DNA of 6,613 nt, from positions 1,158,290 through 1,164,902 of the forward strand of contig CP070753.1 in the NCBI GenBank assembly GCA_020348765.1, given 5' to 3'. Source of the DNA: Burkholderiales bacterium. Lineage in GTDB: Bacteria > Pseudomonadota > Gammaproteobacteria > Burkholderiales > Burkholderiaceae_E. How positions within the stretch are numbered: position 1 is the first letter of the stretch; every line of letters begins with the position of its first letter. Positions 4,849 through 6,613 of this stretch are shown here, in pieces. Both the position numbers and the translations under genes were made by a program. Below the pieces are notes generated by a model. The model saw nothing but the letters and a program-made list of their open reading frames with translations. It searched no databases and had not been told where the DNA came from.

Positions 4849-6327
4849 GTGAACCCGCACCCGCAAGCGCATTCGGCGTCCGAGCTGCCGGACCTCGTCG
4901 TAGGCCCGCGCCCCGTCGATCTGCAGTGGCTCGAAGCGCTGCCGGTGGCAGCGCTGTGCGTGGACCGACACGGCGTCGTCGCCGGCGCCAACGAGCGGGC
5001 ATGTGCGCTGCTGGCGCTGGCCGCCGAAACGCTGGTGGGCAGCCCGCTGCGCACGCTGTATCGCGCCGATTCGCGCCACCGCATCGATGCCTGGCTCGGG
5101 CGGGCCGGACAGGGCCCTGGCGACGAATTCGACGGTTGGCTGCTACGCAACGACCAGCGTAGCGTGCCGATCCGCGTGCGCGCGTCCGCACTCGATGCCG
5201 CGGGCGGGCTTTCGCTGCATTGCCTGCAGCCGCGCGAGCCGTACGAACAGCTCGACGACGCGTTCGAGCACGCTGCTGCCCGGTTCCGCAGGTTCCTGGA
5301 CATCGTCGACGTGTGGATCTTCGGTGTGGCGCCGGCGCTCGCTGCGCTGCTGCACTCGAACCGGCGCTACGGCGAGGTCTGGGGCGGCACCCTGACCGAA
5401 CTGCAGGCCGATCCGCAGACGCTGCTGGGCTATGTTCACGAGGGCGACCTCGAGCGAGCCAGGGTGCTGTTCGGCATCGACGCGCAGCCGGCTGCGCGCG
5501 AATGCGACCTGCGAATCGTGCACCCGAGTCGCGGCGCGCGCACCGTGCGCGTGCGCGTGTTTCCGGTTGGGCACGAGGACGGCAACGACTGGCTGTACGG
5601 CACGGCCGAGGACGTGACGCAGGTGCGCGCGCTCGAACGCGCGCGCATCGAGCACGTGATGCAGCAGCGCGACGTGCTGGTGCGCGAGGTGCACCACCGG
5701 ATCAAGAACACCCTGCAGGGCGTGGCCGGTCTGCTGCGGCAAGGCGCGGCGCGTCGCCCCGAGGTGGCCTCGCTGGTCGACGAGGTCGCCGGACAGATCC
5801 AGGCGATCGCGCAGGTGCACGGACTGCAGGTCGCGGCCGACGGCCTGCTGGCGCTGCAGGACGTGGCGCGCGCGGTCTTCGACAGCCTGGGCCGCAACTT
5901 CGGGCTCGCCTTCGGTATGCAAGAGGACACGATCGACGTCGCCGCGCCGTGGCTTCTGAGCGAGCAGGAGGCGGTTCCGCTGGCGCTGGTGGTCAACGAA
6001 CTCGGGACCAATGCGATCAAGCACGGTCTTGCGGCCGAGCGCGGCCAGGCACGGGTCGGTGCGCGCCTGAGCAGCCGCGCGCAGGGCGCGCGCATCGAGA
6101 TCTGGAACGAAGGGTCACTGCCCGAGCGTTTTTCCTTCGAGGCGGCGCCACCGTCGCCATCGGGGCTCGGGCTGATCAAGTCGCTGTTGCCGCGGCGCGG
6201 CGCGCGCCTGCGCTTCGAACGGCATGACGGCCGCGTGTGTGCGGTGCTCGAGCTGCAGCCGCCGGCGATCACGCCAGGGACGGCGCAGCGGGCCGAATCG
6301 TTGGCCGGCGGCGGTGCCGCGGGCTGA
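4849..6327 (+). CDS. Soluble sensor histidine kinase, two PAS-like regions, HisKA_2 type
   Basis: The protein has 492 residues, with no signal peptide or transmembrane segment, so it is probably cytoplasmic. Residues about 24-115 (LQWLEALPVAALCVDRHGVV onward) form one PAS domain. Residues about 145-260 (FRRFLDIVDVWIFGV to YGTAEDVTQ) form a more divergent PAS-like region. A helix then leads into LVREVHHRIKNTLQG, the HisKA_2/HWE-like phosphorylation box; the His before Arg (283) is the probable phosphoacceptor. The ATPase domain has the N box LVVNELGTNAIKHG (Asn383, Asn388) and a G2-like GLGLIKSLLP (439-448). The G1 position reads WNEGSLPERF, without the usual DxGxG. The ligand of the PAS domains cannot be told from sequence. 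The start is GTG 4849, the first codon of a conserved-looking reading frame with no ribosome binding site. A response regulator follows 52 nt downstream and is the likely phosphotransfer partner. Confidence 0.88.
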   Translation: MNPHPQAHSASELPDLVVGPRPVDLQWLEALPVAALCVDRHGVVAGANERACALLALAAETLVGSPLRTLYRADSRHRIDAWLGRAGQGPGDEFDGWLLRNDQRSVPIRVRASALDAAGGLSLHCLQPREPYEQLDDAFEHAAARFRRFLDIVDVWIFGVAPALAALLHSNRRYGEVWGGTLTELQADPQTLLGYVHEGDLERARVLFGIDAQPAARECDLRIVHPSRGARTVRVRVFPVGHEDGNDWLYGTAEDVTQVRALERARIEHVMQQRDVLVREVHHRIKNTLQGVAGLLRQGAARRPEVASLVDEVAGQIQAIAQVHGLQVAADGLLALQDVARAVFDSLGRNFGLAFGMQEDTIDVAAPWLLSEQEAVPLALVVNELGTNAIKHGLAAERGQARVGARLSSRAQGARIEIWNEGSLPERFSFEAAPPSPSGLGLIKSLLPRRGARLRFERHDGRVCAVLELQPPAITPGTAQRAESLAGGGAAG

Positions 6328-6379
6328 TCGAGCGAATCGAATGCACCATGCGTGACAATCGGGCTGCGAGGTACTCGTG

Positions 6380-6613
6380 ATGGGCACAAAGCCGACCGTG
6401 CTGGTTTGCGACGACGACCGCCTGGTGCTCGCGACGACCGTCTCCGGCCTGCGTGACGCCGGCTTCGACGTGATCGAGGCGGACAACGGCGATGACGCGA
6501 TCCTGCTCGCGCGCCAGCACCGTCCGCGGCTGGCGGTGCTGGACGTTCGCATGCAGGGCAAGAGCGGGCTCGATGTCGCGCGCTATCTTCGCGACCACGT
6601 CGGCACGCCGTTC
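6380..6613 (+). CDS. Response regulator receiver domain, truncated by the window end
   Basis: Seventy-eight codons are present and the frame is still open at the edge. The receiver fold is clear: VLVCDDDRLVL with the acidic pair Asp11-Asp12, then LAVLDVRMQGKSGLDVARYL with the phosphoacceptor Asp55. The conserved Ser/Thr and Lys and any output domain lie beyond the window. PAS/HisKA_2 soluble kinases in Burkholderiales are often followed by regulators with an ANTAR RNA-binding output, so antitermination control is a reasonable guess but is not seen here. ATG 6380 is preceded by GAGGT (6368-6372) at 7 nt; an adjacent GTG at 6377 is possible. It lies 52 nt after the kinase stop on the same strand and is probably cotranscribed. 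Confidence 0.88.
   Translation, partial: MGTKPTVLVCDDDRLVLATTVSGLRDAGFDVIEADNGDDAILLARQHRPRLAVLDVRMQGKSGLDVARYLRDHVGTPF

Noticed and set aside
3415..5079. A 554-codon open frame on the minus strand across the transpeptidase gene
   Set aside because: It is rich in Arg, Gln and Ala with no domain pattern and lies exactly antisense to clear YkuD and PGB motifs. Long antisense frames are expected at this GC level.
6354..6359. GACAAT as a -10 box for the response regulator
   Set aside because: It has only four of six matches and no -35, and the 52-nt gap is compatible with cotranscription from the kinase gene.

Overview
The window is high-GC, about 70% over most of its length, with strong G/C preference at third codon positions. 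It encodes Gram-negative cell-wall and envelope proteins, a SHOCT-PspC protein and a soluble PAS/HisKA_2 kinase with a response regulator. This combination suggests a betaproteobacterium, probably Burkholderiales-like. That assignment is an inference from gene style, not from a marker gene.

Layout. Positions 1-508 (minus strand) hold two broken genes joined head to tail: the 5' third of a zinc-type alcohol dehydrogenase runs into the middle of a PAS-type signalling protein, out of frame. This block has visibly lower third-position GC than the rest. Next come two small plus-strand envelope genes: a 70-residue two-helix membrane protein (669-881) and a SHOCT-PspC protein (933-1277). Facing them on the minus strand is a decayed gene (about 1294-1875) that keeps two TPR-like repeats and the extreme C-terminus of a family-41 (OGT/SPINDLY-like) glycosyltransferase, with stops and frame changes between them and the catalytic core missing.

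The centre is a divergent cell-wall pair. A Tat-exported YcbK/MepK-type peptidase (2090-2743, minus) lies back to back with a YcbB/LdtD-type L,D-transpeptidase (2986-4809, plus). In E. coli these families cleave and make 3-3 (mDAP-mDAP) peptidoglycan cross-links, so the locus pairs the opposing enzymes of one cross-link. Between the two starts lies a striking 12-bp tandem array (2848-2967) in which six units contain an ATG in the reading frame of the transpeptidase gene.

The right end is a two-component module: a soluble kinase with two PAS-like regions (4849-6327), possibly translated from a leaderless mRNA, then a response regulator cut off by the window end (6380 onward). Several intact genes have a short GC hairpin without a T-run just after the stop codon. 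I see no RNA genes, CRISPR array or recognisable insertion sequence.
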